Assembly: GCA_043749975.1 (NCBI GenBank)
Contig: JAYVCL010000314.1
Span: 1 to 17,290 of the forward strand
Source of the DNA: JANYJJ01 sp043749975
Lineage (GTDB): Bacteria > Pseudomonadota > Gammaproteobacteria > Burkholderiales > Burkholderiaceae_C
DNA length: 17,290 nucleotides
Reading direction: 5' to 3'
In this document: positions 1 to 7,262 of the stretch, one piece after another
Layout of the letters: every line of letters starts with the position of its first letter
How positions within the stretch are numbered: the stretch's first letter is position 1
The notes under the pieces: model-generated
What the model was told of the DNA's origin: nothing
The model's input: only the letters and a program-made list of their open reading frames with translations
Database searches by the model: none
Program-made: the position numbers and the translations under genes

Positions 1-254
1 ACATGTCGTGCCACACGATCGCGAACACGTCGAGGCGGCGCTTCGAAGCTCCACCTCGGACTTGCCGGTCGGCAGGATCGACTACCGCGTGCTCGGCGAT
101 GACGGCATCCTGCGACATCACCGAGCGCAAGCTGGCGGCACAGGCGTTGCGAGCGAGAGATGAACGCTGCCGGCTGGCGCTCGACTTGGCCGAGATCGGC
201 ACCTTCAATATCGATTCCGACAATATTGTTCAGATAGCTATCCATCAGTCGTAA
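1..254 (+). pseudogene. Decayed fragment of a PAS-domain sensor protein
   Basis: This is a remnant of a PAS/PAC sensory gene, incomplete at the left window edge. From base 2 one frame reads a typical PAS core ending (HDREHVEAAL, then DYRVLGDDGILRH). Near base 112 the homology jumps to another frame, giving DITERKLAAQALRARDER, the usual end of a PAC motif, followed by LALDLAEIGTFNID, the usual start of a second PAS domain. Intact proteins have roughly 20 residues between DG.IR and DITERK, so an internal deletion with a frame change is inferred. The homology stops near base 215 and the frame ends at a TAA at 252-254, with no kinase, GGDEF or EAL output domain. Base composition turns AT-richer from about 205 to 290. 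The parent protein cannot be named. Confidence 0.6.
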
Positions 255-287
255 TTCCCGTCCATCGAGGCTTCGAAAGACGATTTT

Positions 288-1703
288 CTATCCCGAGGAT
301 GCCGCCGATGCCGCTTCCGGCACCTGCGGCCAGGCCCGCTGAGCGGGGCGCATCTGCTCCCAGGCACGGGCCATTTGCAACACCCCCAGATCGTCGTGCC
401 GCTGGCCGACGATTTGCAGCCCGATCGGCAAGCCGGCTGCGGTGTGGCCGCAATTGATGCTGGCCGCAGGCTGCTCGCTCATGTTGTAGGGCAGGGTGAA
501 GGCGATGTGCTCGAACGGCCGCGCGGGGTCGTTGTTCGGGCTCGGCAGCTCGGCGGCGAAGGCCGGCATCGGCGCGGTGGGCGTGAGCACGAAATCGAAT
601 CCGCCGCAGCCGCGCACCGCAGCGTCCCGCATCGCCGCCATCTGGCTGTAAGCGCGAAACACACGCTCGCCCGACAGCCCGGCGCCGCCGCGCGCCCACT
701 CGACGAAGTAGGGCAGCACGCGGGCGCGACGCGCTTCGCTGAAGGCCGAAATCTCCAGCCACGAGCGGGTGCGAAAAAATTCGTCCATGCCGTCGGCCAT
801 GGCGCGCGTCATGAAGGGCTGCATCGGCAGCACGATGGCGCCGGCGGCCTCGAAGGCGCGGGCGGCGGCCTCGACCGCAGCGCGAACCTCGGGTTCCACC
901 GCCGTGCCCGAGCCGGCGTCGAGCAACAGGCCGATCTTCAGGCCCTTGATGTCGCGCTGAAGCGTGTTCCACGCGATGCGCTGGTAGGGCAGGCTCATCG
1001 CGTCGCGCACGTCGGGCAGGCTCAGCGTGGCCATCATCAGCGCCGCGTCTGCGACCGTGCGTGTCATCGGCCCGGCCACGCGACCGGCATACGGCGGGTC
1101 GATCGGAATGCGGCCCAGGCTCGGCTTGAGCGCGAAGATGCCGCACCAACCCGCCGGCAGCCGCACCGAGCCGCCGATGTCGGTGCCCAGGTGCAGCGGG
1201 CCGTAGCCTGCGGCCGCGGCTGCTGCAGCACCGGCGCTGGAGCCACCCGGGTTTTTGCGCAAGTCCCAGGGGTTGCGCGTGAGCGGGTGAAAGCTCGACA
1301 AGCCGGACGACAACATGCCGTAATCGGGCATCGTGGTCTTGCCCAAAATCACCGCACCGGCTTCGCGCAGGCGGGCGGCTGGCGGCGCGTCGCGCTCGGC
1401 CGGGACCAGCTCGGTGGCGGCGCTGCCCAGCGGCACCGGCACGCCCCGGGTCGCGATGTTTTCCTTGATCGTCGTCGGTACGCCGTCGAGCCGGCCTCGC
1501 GGCGCGCCCTTCAACCAGCGCGCCTGCGAGGCCTCGGCCTGCACCAACGCAGCCTCGGCGTCGAGCGCGTAGGTGGCGTGCAGGTGCGGCTCCCAGGCGG
1601 CGATGTGCCGCAACACATCGCGCACGACCTCGACCGGCGACAAGGTCTTGGCGGCATAGGCCGCCAGCAGTTCGGTGGCCGTCAGTTCGTGAAGCAGGCT
1701 CAC
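288..1703 (-). CDS. Amidase (amidase signature family)
   Basis: A 471-residue amidase of the amidase-signature family, which hydrolyses carboxamides through a Ser-cisSer-Lys triad. The triad is visible: Lys80 in TTIKEN, cis-Ser155 in NPGGSSAG, and nucleophile Ser179 in GTDIGGSVR. The 24-residue spacing between the two serines is that of the family, and the length is normal. The GTG start at 1703 overlaps the TGA of the upstream binding-protein gene (GTGA), so translation is probably coupled. An open frame continues upstream to about 3437, but that part is a shadow of the transporter genes. As last gene of a peptide-type ABC importer operon, it probably acts in the cytoplasm on an imported amide. 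The substrate cannot be read from sequence. A GatA subunit is unlikely because no gatB or gatC is adjacent. Confidence 0.9.
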   Translation of the reverse strand: MSLLHELTATELLAAYAAKTLSPVEVVRDVLRHIAAWEPHLHATYALDAEAALVQAEASQARWLKGAPRGRLDGVPTTIKENIATRGVPVPLGSAATELVPAERDAPPAARLREAGAVILGKTTMPDYGMLSSGLSSFHPLTRNPWDLRKNPGGSSAGAAAAAAAGYGPLHLGTDIGGSVRLPAGWCGIFALKPSLGRIPIDPPYAGRVAGPMTRTVADAALMMATLSLPDVRDAMSLPYQRIAWNTLQRDIKGLKIGLLLDAGSGTAVEPEVRAAVEAAARAFEAAGAIVLPMQPFMTRAMADGMDEFFRTRSWLEISAFSEARRARVLPYFVEWARGGAGLSGERVFRAYSQMAAMRDAAVRGCGGFDFVLTPTAPMPAFAAELPSPNNDPARPFEHIAFTLPYNMSEQPAASINCGHTAAGLPIGLQIVGQRHDDLGVLQMARAWEQMRPAQRAWPQVPEAASAASSG

Positions 1704-3199
1704 TGCCAACTCACCGCGCCCATGTCGTTCGCAAAAATCGGCGAACTGCTCCACAGGCCCTTCAGGTTTTTCTTGGCCACCGCGAACTGCGGCAACTGGA
1801 ACAGGTAGGCGTTGACCGAGTCGGTGGCGAGTTGCCTTTGAATCTCGCCCAGCAGCTTCAGCCGGGCCTTGGCGTCGGCCGTGCTGCTGTGCTTGGCCAC
1901 CAGGTCGCGGTAGGCCTTGCTGTCGTAGCCCCAGTAGTAGGCCGCGTCGGCGTAGCGGTCGAAGTCGAGCGGCTCGACGTGGCTGATGATGGTGAGGTCG
2001 AAGTTGCCCTTGAACGGGCCGCTGAGCCACTGCGCCCATTCGACGTTCTCGATCTTCGCAATGATGCCGACCTTGGCCAGTTGCGCCGCCACGATCTCGC
2101 CGCCCTTGCGCGCGTACTCGGGCGGCGGCAAAGTGAGCGTGACGTTCAGCGGCAAGGCCACGCCGGCGTCTTTCAACAGCGCCTTGGCTTTCTCGGGGTT
2201 GTACGGGTTCACGCCGGTCAGGTCGACGTAGCCCGCATCGCTGGGCACCATGTGGCTGCCGATGGGTTTGCCGAAGCCTTCCTGGGCCCCGTCGATCACC
2301 GCTTGCCGGTCGATGGCGGCGGCGATGGCGCGGCGCACGCGCACGTCGTCGAACGGCTTCTTTTTGTTGTTGATGCTGACGATGGTCTTGCCTTCGGTGC
2401 CGCCTGCCGTGACGCTGAAGCGCGCGTCGCCCTGGAACTGCTTCAGGCTTTGCAGCGCACCGAAGCGCGGCATGGCGTCGATGTCGCCGGCCAGCAGCGC
2501 GGCCACTTGCGCGGCGGCGTCGTTGATGAAGCGGAAGGTCACCTTCCTCAGCTTGACCGCGGGGGCGTTGCGAAAGCCGTCGAACTTGACCAGGGTGACG
2601 GCCGAGCCCTTGGCCCAGTTGTCGAACCGGAACGGGCCGGTGCCAATCGGTTTGCTGGCCGTGCTGGCCGCACTCTTCGGGTCGAGGATGACGGCGGTGT
2701 TTTCGCCCATGCGGAACAGGAAGTTGCCGTCGGCCTGGGCCAGCACCAGGATCACGGTGTGCGCGTCGGGCGTCTCGATGCGGCTGATGTTGTCGAACAC
2801 CGCTTTCTTGGCCTTGTTGGTCGAGCCTTCGGCCTTGGCGCGCTCGAAGCTGAACTTCACGTCCGATGCGTCGAAGGCCTCGCCGTCGTGAAACTTCACG
2901 CCGCGCCTGAGCTTGAAGGTGTAGCTCTTGCCGTCGGGGTCCATGCTCCAGCTCTCGGCCAGCAGCGGGGTGATGCTGCCGTCCATGTTGATCTTGGTCA
3001 GGCCTTCGAGCACGTTGTAGTGAACGATTTCGCCGATGGCGGCGGCCGGCGCACTGGTCGGGTCCAGCCCAGGCGACGGCTCCAGCACCATCGCGAGGAT
3101 GGCGCTGTCTTTGCGCGTTTGCGCGTCGGCGTTGAGTGCGGCACCGGTCAGCGCAAGGCCGAGCGCGATGGCTGCGGCGAGTCGGGTCGATGGGGTCAT
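1700..3199 (-). CDS. ABC transporter substrate-binding protein, family 5
   Basis: A 499-residue periplasmic binding protein of the dipeptide/oligopeptide/nickel class (SBP_bac_5). The start MTPSTRLAAAIALGLALTG gives a clean signal peptide, with likely cleavage after ADA near residue 26. Family motifs follow: LAESW, GVKFHDGEAFDASDVKFS, and GTGPFRFDNW in the middle of the protein. The ATG at 3199 overlaps the TGA of the ATPase gene upstream (ATGA), and a purine-rich AAGAGAGA lies just before it. A longer frame starting at 3325 would hide the signal peptide and overlap the ATPase, so it was rejected. It should deliver ligand to the permeases encoded at 7247-9060. The ligand is unknown: peptide is the default, but this family also binds opines, glutathione and other amides. 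Confidence 0.92.
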   Translation of the reverse strand: MTPSTRLAAAIALGLALTGAALNADAQTRKDSAILAMVLEPSPGLDPTSAPAAAIGEIVHYNVLEGLTKINMDGSITPLLAESWSMDPDGKSYTFKLRRGVKFHDGEAFDASDVKFSFERAKAEGSTNKAKKAVFDNISRIETPDAHTVILVLAQADGNFLFRMGENTAVILDPKSAASTASKPIGTGPFRFDNWAKGSAVTLVKFDGFRNAPAVKLRKVTFRFINDAAAQVAALLAGDIDAMPRFGALQSLKQFQGDARFSVTAGGTEGKTIVSINNKKKPFDDVRVRRAIAAAIDRQAVIDGAQEGFGKPIGSHMVPSDAGYVDLTGVNPYNPEKAKALLKDAGVALPLNVTLTLPPPEYARKGGEIVAAQLAKVGIIAKIENVEWAQWLSGPFKGNFDLTIISHVEPLDFDRYADAAYYWGYDSKAYRDLVAKHSSTADAKARLKLLGEIQRQLATDSVNAYLFQLPQFAVAKKNLKGLWSSSPIFANDMGAVSWQ

Positions 3200-4221
3200 A
3201 GTGTTCTCTCTTGGGTGAAATCGGCAACAACATCTTCGGCGCGGTGACAGGCGGCGACATGCCCGCTGGCCACGGCGCGCAACGCGGGCGCCTCGGCATC
3301 GCAGCGCGGCTCCCGCCACGGGCAACGCGCCGCGAACGAGCAGCCGGCGCCAGGTGCTGCCGTGCTTTCAGGCGCGAATGTAATGGATCGCGACGCGCCC
3401 GCCGCCAGCGCCGTGTCGACCTGCGGCAACGCGGCAATCAGCGCCTGCGTGTAGGGGTGGGCCGCGCGCTGAAACAAGACCTCGCTCGGGCCCTGCTCGA
3501 CGATGCGCCCGGCGTACATCACGGCCACCTCGTCACCCGCATTGCCGCACACGTGGTCGACCACCGCCAGGTCGTGGCTGATGAACAGGTAGGCCACGCC
3601 GAACTGCGCGCGCAGGTCTTGCAGCAGGTTCAGCACTTGCGCTTGCACCGAGACGTCGAGCGCGCTGACGGGCTCGTCGGCAACGATCAGTTTCGGGCGC
3701 GTGATGAGGGCGCGTGCAATGGCGATGCGCTGGCGCTGGCCGCCTGAGAATTCATGCGGATATTTGTCTGCGTCGCTGGAGCGCAAACCGACGGCGTCGA
3801 GCGCTTCATCGACGCGCTGTTGGCGCTCGGGCCGAGCCATCGCCGGCAGCGGCTCGGCCACGATGCGGCCGACGCGCTGACGCGGGTCGAGCGAGCCGTA
3901 GGGGTCTTGAAACACCATCTGGAAATCGACGCGAGCGGCGCGCAGATCGGCTGCGGGCAAGGCATTCAAGTCGCGGCCCAGCAGCCTGACGCTGCCCGAG
4001 GTGGGCGCTTCGAGCGCCATCACCAGCCGCGCCAGGGTGGACTTGCCCGAGCCCGATTCGCCGACGATGCCCAGGCTGCGGCCGGCTTGCAGCGTGAAGC
4101 CGACGCCGCGCAAGGCCTGCACTACCGGTGCTGCGCGCAACAGGCTTTCGCGTGGCAGGCGGTAGTGTTTGACGAGGCCGGTGACGCGGAGCAAAACCGC
4201 TTCGGGTGGGGCTTCGGTCAT
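3196..4221 (-). CDS. Peptide-type ABC transporter ATPase (DppF/OppF-like)
   Basis: A 341-residue nucleotide-binding subunit that powers a peptide-class importer at the inner membrane. Visible motifs are Walker A GESGSGKST (about 54-62), signature FSGGQRQR, Walker B LIVADEPVSALD, and the H-loop ISHDLAVV. The C-terminal oligopeptide-transporter extension contains GCSFAARCPWREPRC plus a later Cys, the four-Cys pattern that binds a 4Fe-4S cluster in Dpp/Opp ATPases. Four residues (GNAG) appear to be inserted just after the H-loop, between HVC and DEVAVMY. The ATG at 4221 is preceded by GAAGGA, which overlaps the stop of the other ATPase; the gap between the two genes is 10 bases. The partner ATPase is the gene at 4232-5242. 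Confidence 0.92.
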   Translation of the reverse strand: MTEAPPEAVLLRVTGLVKHYRLPRESLLRAAPVVQALRGVGFTLQAGRSLGIVGESGSGKSTLARLVMALEAPTSGSVRLLGRDLNALPAADLRAARVDFQMVFQDPYGSLDPRQRVGRIVAEPLPAMARPERQQRVDEALDAVGLRSSDADKYPHEFSGGQRQRIAIARALITRPKLIVADEPVSALDVSVQAQVLNLLQDLRAQFGVAYLFISHDLAVVDHVCGNAGDEVAVMYAGRIVEQGPSEVLFQRAAHPYTQALIAALPQVDTALAAGASRSITFAPESTAAPGAGCSFAARCPWREPRCDAEAPALRAVASGHVAACHRAEDVVADFTQERTL

Positions 4222-4231
4222 GCGCAATCCT

Positions 4232-5242
4232 TCAACCCGGCCCTCTTTCGCGAGCGGGGGAGGCAGGCAAAGCGGCCATGTTGATGCACCGCACCTCATG
4301 CCCCGGGGCCACTGTCGCTGTCGCTGGCGTTGCCACCCGACAGGCGGCAAGCACCCGCTCGCACCGGTCCGCAAACGGACACCCCGCCGGCAAATCCACC
4401 AGCTCGGGCACGCGCCCGGCAATCGTCGCCAAGCTCGGCATGTGCCCGTTCACACGCGCTGCACCGAGCCGCGGCCGGGCCCCGAACAAGCCGCGCGTGT
4501 ACGGGTGCGCCAGCCGCTCGAAGACGCTCGCCGTCGGGCCGCTTTCAACCACCATGCCGCCGTACATCACCATCACCCGCTGCACGGTCTGCGCCATCAC
4601 GCCGAGGTCGTGGCTGATGAGCAGCAGCGCCATGCCGGTCTCGGCCACCAGCTCGGCAATCAGGTCGAGGATCTCGCTCTGCACGCTCACGTCGAGTGCG
4701 GTGGTGGGTTCGTCGGCAATCAGCAGATCGGGCCCGCAAGCCAAGGCCGCCGCGATCATCACGCGCTGGCGCTGGCCGCCGGACAACTGGTGCGGATAGG
4801 CGTCCAGCCGCTGCGCCGCTTGCGGCAGCCGCACCCGATCCAGCAGTCGCAGCGCCTCGGCGCGGGATGCGCTGCGGCCCATGCCACGGTGCTGGCGCAG
4901 CGGCTCGGCCACCTGCGCGCCAACGGTGTGCAGCGGGTTCAGCGCCGTCATCGGCTCCTGGAAAATCATGCCGATGCGGTTGCCGCGCAGTCTGCACAGC
5001 GCGTCCTCAGGCGCGCCAACCAACTCTTGTGAATCAAAGCGAATGCTGCCGCTGACGCGCGCGCCCGGCGGCAGCAGGCCCATCAGCGCCAGCGCCGTCA
5101 TCGATTTCCCGCAGCCGCTTTCGCCGATCAGGCCGACGGTGTCACCTCGGTCTATGGAAAAAGAAACGCCGCGCAGCGCATCGGCCGGGCCGCGCGAGGT
5201 GTTCAGGCCGACCCGCAGGTCGTGGACGTCGAGCAGGGCCAA
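4232..5242 (-). CDS. Peptide-type ABC transporter ATPase (DppD/OppD-like)
   Basis: The second ATPase of the importer, about 336 residues from the chosen start. Motifs are Walker A GESGCGKSMT (about 40-49), FQEPMTALNP after the Q-loop, signature LSGGQRQRV, Walker B LLIADEPTTALD and H-loop ISHDLGVM. The C-terminal extension has GCPFADRCERVLAAC plus a later Cys, again matching the Fe-S pattern of Dpp/Opp ATPases. The start is uncertain: TTG at 5242 gives MALLDVHDLRVG, where the family usually begins, but no good ribosome-binding site precedes it. The frame runs on to an ATG near 5341 and further to 5377, through the 10-base tandem repeat and into the lysR start, which is unlikely to be coding. 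It is the first gene of the ATPase-ATPase-binding protein-amidase operon and diverges from lysR. Confidence 0.88.
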   Translation of the reverse strand: MALLDVHDLRVGLNTSRGPADALRGVSFSIDRGDTVGLIGESGCGKSMTALALMGLLPPGARVSGSIRFDSQELVGAPEDALCRLRGNRIGMIFQEPMTALNPLHTVGAQVAEPLRQHRGMGRSASRAEALRLLDRVRLPQAAQRLDAYPHQLSGGQRQRVMIAAALACGPDLLIADEPTTALDVSVQSEILDLIAELVAETGMALLLISHDLGVMAQTVQRVMVMYGGMVVESGPTASVFERLAHPYTRGLFGARPRLGAARVNGHMPSLATIAGRVPELVDLPAGCPFADRCERVLAACRVATPATATVAPGHEVRCINMAALPASPARERGPG

Positions 5243-5300
5243 GGGGTAGCCACGGTCAGTGGGTGGAGGCGAGACGATAACCCGCTTTGCCGACGCCCGC

Positions 5301-5330
5301 GGCGATCGGCGGCGATCGGCGGCGATCGGC
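5301..5330. repeat. Three tandem 10-bp units in divergent promoter region
   Basis: GGCGATCGGC is repeated three times without change, so CGATCG recurs once per helical turn. The third copy runs into a perfect palindrome, ATCGGCCGAT, at 5325-5334. The array lies between the divergent lysR-type and ATPase genes, where a LysR-family regulator would normally bind. It may be operator sites or simply a slippage-prone repeat. Confidence 0.8.
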
Positions 5331-5390
5331 CGATTGCACATCGCCGCAGCCATCGCTGCATGCACAATTCGCGTCACTCAAGTACGAACT

Positions 5391-6299
5391 ATGCAAAAAC
5401 GCATGGACATTCAACACTTCGACTGGGCCCTGGTGCGCAGCTTTCTGGCGGTGCTCGACGCCGGCAGCCTGATGGGCGCGGCGCGCAAGTCGAACGCGCA
5501 GCAACCCACGCTGAGCCGCCACGTGGCCGAGTTGGAGGCGCAACTCGGCACGCCGCTGTTCGAGCGCACCGGGCGCGGTGTGACGCCCACCGCCGCCGCG
5601 CTGGCGATTGCCGACGCGGCGCGGCAGATGGAAGCCGGGGCCGACGCCTTGTCACGCAGCCTGTTGCGCCAGCGCGATGTCAGCGTCGGCACGGTGCGCG
5701 TCACCGCCAGCCAGGTGGCCGCCGCCTGGTTGCTGCCGAATGTGCTGGTCGCCTTGCAGCAGGCCGAGCCCGGCATTTCGATCGAGTTGGTGGCGTCGAA
5801 CGACATCAGCAACCTGCTTCGCCGAGAGGCCGACATTGCGGTGCGCATGCTGCGCCCGGCCCAGAGTTCGCTGCTGGCGCGCAAGCTGGGCGAGGTCGGC
5901 ATCGGTGCCTATGCCCAGCGCGGCTACCTGAAACGCGCCGGCACGCCGCGCCAGCCGCAAGACCTGCTGGCGCACCGCTTGATCGGCTACGACCGCGACG
6001 ACACCATCCTGCGTGGCTTTGCCAAGATGGGCGTGACGGTGCAGCGTGAAAGTTTTGCGCTGCGCACCGACGACCAGGTGAGCTGCGCGACGCTGCTGGC
6101 GGCCGGCGCGGGCATCGGCTTCATCGCGCACTACAACGCGCGCCAGTGGCCCCAGGTGCAACGCGTGTTGCCACAACTGCAGATTCCGGCGTTGCCGTGC
6201 TGGCTGGCCGTGCACCGCGAAATTCGATCCAGCACGCTGGTGCGAAGGGTCTTCGACTTCTTGGCCGAGGCGATTCCGCGCGAACTGGCAGCGACGTAG
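5391..6299 (+). CDS. LysR-family transcriptional regulator
   Basis: A 302-residue LysR-type regulator. The N-terminal winged helix-turn-helix is at about residues 10-65 (FLAVLDAGSLMGAARK, QPTLSRHVAELEAQLG, PLFERTGRGVTPT). The rest is a LysR substrate-binding domain with the usual phrases (TVRVTASQVAAAWLLP, ADIAVRML, AGAGIGFIAHY). The start is ATG 5391 (MQKRMDIQHF) or ATG 5403 (MDIQHF); both lack a strong ribosome-binding site. The open frame extends upstream to 5259, but that part crosses the tandem repeat and does not resemble the family. It is divergent from the ATPase/binding-protein/amidase operon, so it probably controls that operon and itself. The effector cannot be told from the sequence. 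Confidence 0.93.
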   Translation: MQKRMDIQHFDWALVRSFLAVLDAGSLMGAARKSNAQQPTLSRHVAELEAQLGTPLFERTGRGVTPTAAALAIADAARQMEAGADALSRSLLRQRDVSVGTVRVTASQVAAAWLLPNVLVALQQAEPGISIELVASNDISNLLRREADIAVRMLRPAQSSLLARKLGEVGIGAYAQRGYLKRAGTPRQPQDLLAHRLIGYDRDDTILRGFAKMGVTVQRESFALRTDDQVSCATLLAAGAGIGFIAHYNARQWPQVQRVLPQLQIPALPCWLAVHREIRSSTLVRRVFDFLAEAIPRELAAT

Positions 6300-6358
6300 A
6301 AAAGCATGTGCCGGGAGCGCTGGGCTCCTTGGGCGAGCATTTGGGATGTCCAATCGAC

Positions 6359-6377
6359 CGCATCGCACCGCGATGTG
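6359..6377 (+). promoter_or_regulatory. Short hairpin upstream of the small membrane-gene pair
   Basis: The inverted repeat CATCGC-ACC-GCGATG (6361-6375) is perfect and can be extended by a G-T and a C-G pair. It lies between lysR and the two-gene module, 12 bases before a possible leader reading frame. No T-run follows, so it is not a clear terminator. It could be a 5' leader structure or an operator. Confidence 0.25.
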
Positions 6378-6388
6378 TCCGGAGTACC

Positions 6389-6415
6389 ATGAGGATTGCC
6401 CCAAGCAATCGTTGA
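6389..6415 (+). CDS. Possible 8-codon leader peptide
   Basis: A very short frame encodes MRIAPSNR and then TGA. It has a well-placed GGAG at 6381-6384, four bases before the ATG, and ends 23 bases before the ATG of the first small membrane gene. The codons AGG and ATT are uncommon here. It might be a translated leader or chance; nothing confirms translation. Confidence 0.2.
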   Translation: MRIAPSNR

Positions 6416-6438
6416 ATTGAGGCTACCTGGAGGCCACG

Positions 6439-6822
6439 ATGTCCGTCATCGGCGAAACAAAGACCCACGCTGCAGCCGGTTGGCTCGGAGCCGCCCTGGT
6501 GCCTGTGCTCGTTGTTGCATTGGCGGTTCTGTTGGAGCGCTACAGCATCATCAGCGTGCAGCGGTTCTTCGTGAACCAGGACGCGTTGGCTGCGGCGGTG
6601 CTCGGTATTGCGATCGTCATCTCAGCAGTTCTGGTGGGCTACTTCCTCATCCTGCGTGAATGGGTGGTCAGTCGCGCCAATGTTTCGCTTGAACTCGACC
6701 GCGCCACCGCCAATGCGGAGGAGCAACTCGAGACGATTCGCATCCTGCGCGCCGAGGGTCTTGCAAGCCCAGACCCAGACCCATCTGCCGCGAACCGGGC
6801 CGCATCGGGCCAGCCTCGATAG
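6439..6822 (+). CDS. Small two-helix membrane protein with coiled-coil tail, unrecognised
   Basis: A 127-residue protein that I do not recognise. It has a hydrophobic helix at about 14-32 (GWLGAALVPVLVVALAVLL) and a second at about 49-71 (ALAAAVLGIAIVISAVLVG). A charged, probably coiled-coil helix follows at about 80-105 (LELDRATANAEEQLETIRIL), then a Pro/Asp/Ala tail. TGGAGG sits seven bases before the ATG, a strong ribosome-binding site that fixes the start. The next small membrane gene follows after 17 bases, so the two are probably co-transcribed. Several GTT, GCA and TTG codons differ from the C/G-ending codons of the neighbours. It is an inner-membrane protein by prediction; the function is unknown. 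Confidence 0.75.
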   Translation: MSVIGETKTHAAAGWLGAALVPVLVVALAVLLERYSIISVQRFFVNQDALAAAVLGIAIVISAVLVGYFLILREWVVSRANVSLELDRATANAEEQLETIRILRAEGLASPDPDPSAANRAASGQPR

Positions 6823-6839
6823 GAAAGCAGTCCATCGCT

Positions 6840-7187
6840 GTGGGTCATGACCCTCCATCCGGTCTGAAGGATTCCGAACTCCTGCAAGAACTTGAGGAAA
6901 ACAACCGCGAGATTCTTGATCTCGCGCATGCCCCGCGACGAATATCCGCGTGGGACAAGTCGATCTGGGGCTTGGGCGCTGGATTTGCCATCGCCGGCGC
7001 GGTGTTGACCGGGCCCCTGACTCTCGCTGGACTGTTGCTGTCGTTTGGCGGGCTTGGCCTGGTCGGGGTCGACATGGGCAAGAAAGTGGGTGATTTGCGA
7101 GGAGACCAGGAAATCCTTGCAAGACTCAGGCAACTGCAAATTCGCAATGCCGCGTTGTGGCGTGAGTGGCATCGTCGGCGTCCGTAG
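6840..7187 (+). CDS. Small Gly-rich helical-hairpin membrane protein, unrecognised
   Basis: A 115-residue protein that I do not recognise. An acidic N-terminal helix (about 8-30, LKDSELLQELEENNREILDL) is followed by a Gly-rich hydrophobic stretch at about 42-78 (GLGAGFAIAGAVLTGPLTLA and on). That stretch probably folds as a membrane helical hairpin broken at TGP. A basic amphipathic C-terminal helix (about 84-112) completes it. The start is GTG 6840, with AGGAAA somewhat far upstream at 6821-6826. Codons rare in the neighbouring genes (ATA, AGA, AGG, CGA, GGA, CTT) are frequent here, which suggests transfer from a lower-GC source. It is paired with the gene at 6439-6822. A pore-forming, scaffold or toxin-like role can only be guessed. 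Confidence 0.7.
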   Translation: MGHDPPSGLKDSELLQELEENNREILDLAHAPRRISAWDKSIWGLGAGFAIAGAVLTGPLTLAGLLLSFGGLGLVGVDMGKKVGDLRGDQEILARLRQLQIRNAALWREWHRRRP

Positions 7188-7215
7188 CGGCTGCAGCCTG
7201 CGGGCAAACTGCGTT

Positions 7216-7262
7216 GCTCAGCGCGACCGCGCCGGGGCTTTGAAGCTCAGCGCGACCGCGCC
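7216..7262. repeat. 18-bp direct repeat duplicating the end of the permease gene
   Basis: The same 18 bases occur at 7216-7233 and 7245-7262, a period of 29. On the minus strand they carry the last codons and TGA of the permease at 7247-8080. The outer copy thus provides a second TGA (7218-7220) in another frame. The repeat lies between the permease and the convergent small membrane gene. Confidence 0.85.

Noticed and set aside
1704..3437. Upstream extension of the amidase reading frame, giving an apparent 1049-residue protein
   Set aside because: The extra part is antisense-like, Arg-rich translation overlapping the binding-protein gene in another frame. Amidase homology begins at the GTG at 1703.
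5331..5390. Sigma-70 promoter for lysR starting with TTGCAC at 5334-5339
   Set aside because: No -10 box at a suitable distance.
6311..6332. Terminator hairpin after lysR (GGAGC/GCTCC)
   Set aside because: Only a 5-bp core stem with wobble and bulge beyond it, and no T-run.
6639..7172. Minus-strand frame opposite the small membrane genes
   Set aside because: It has no coherent domain or ribosome-binding site, whereas the plus-strand pair has hydrophobic helices and good initiation for the first gene. Not fully excluded because neither strand has recognised homology.
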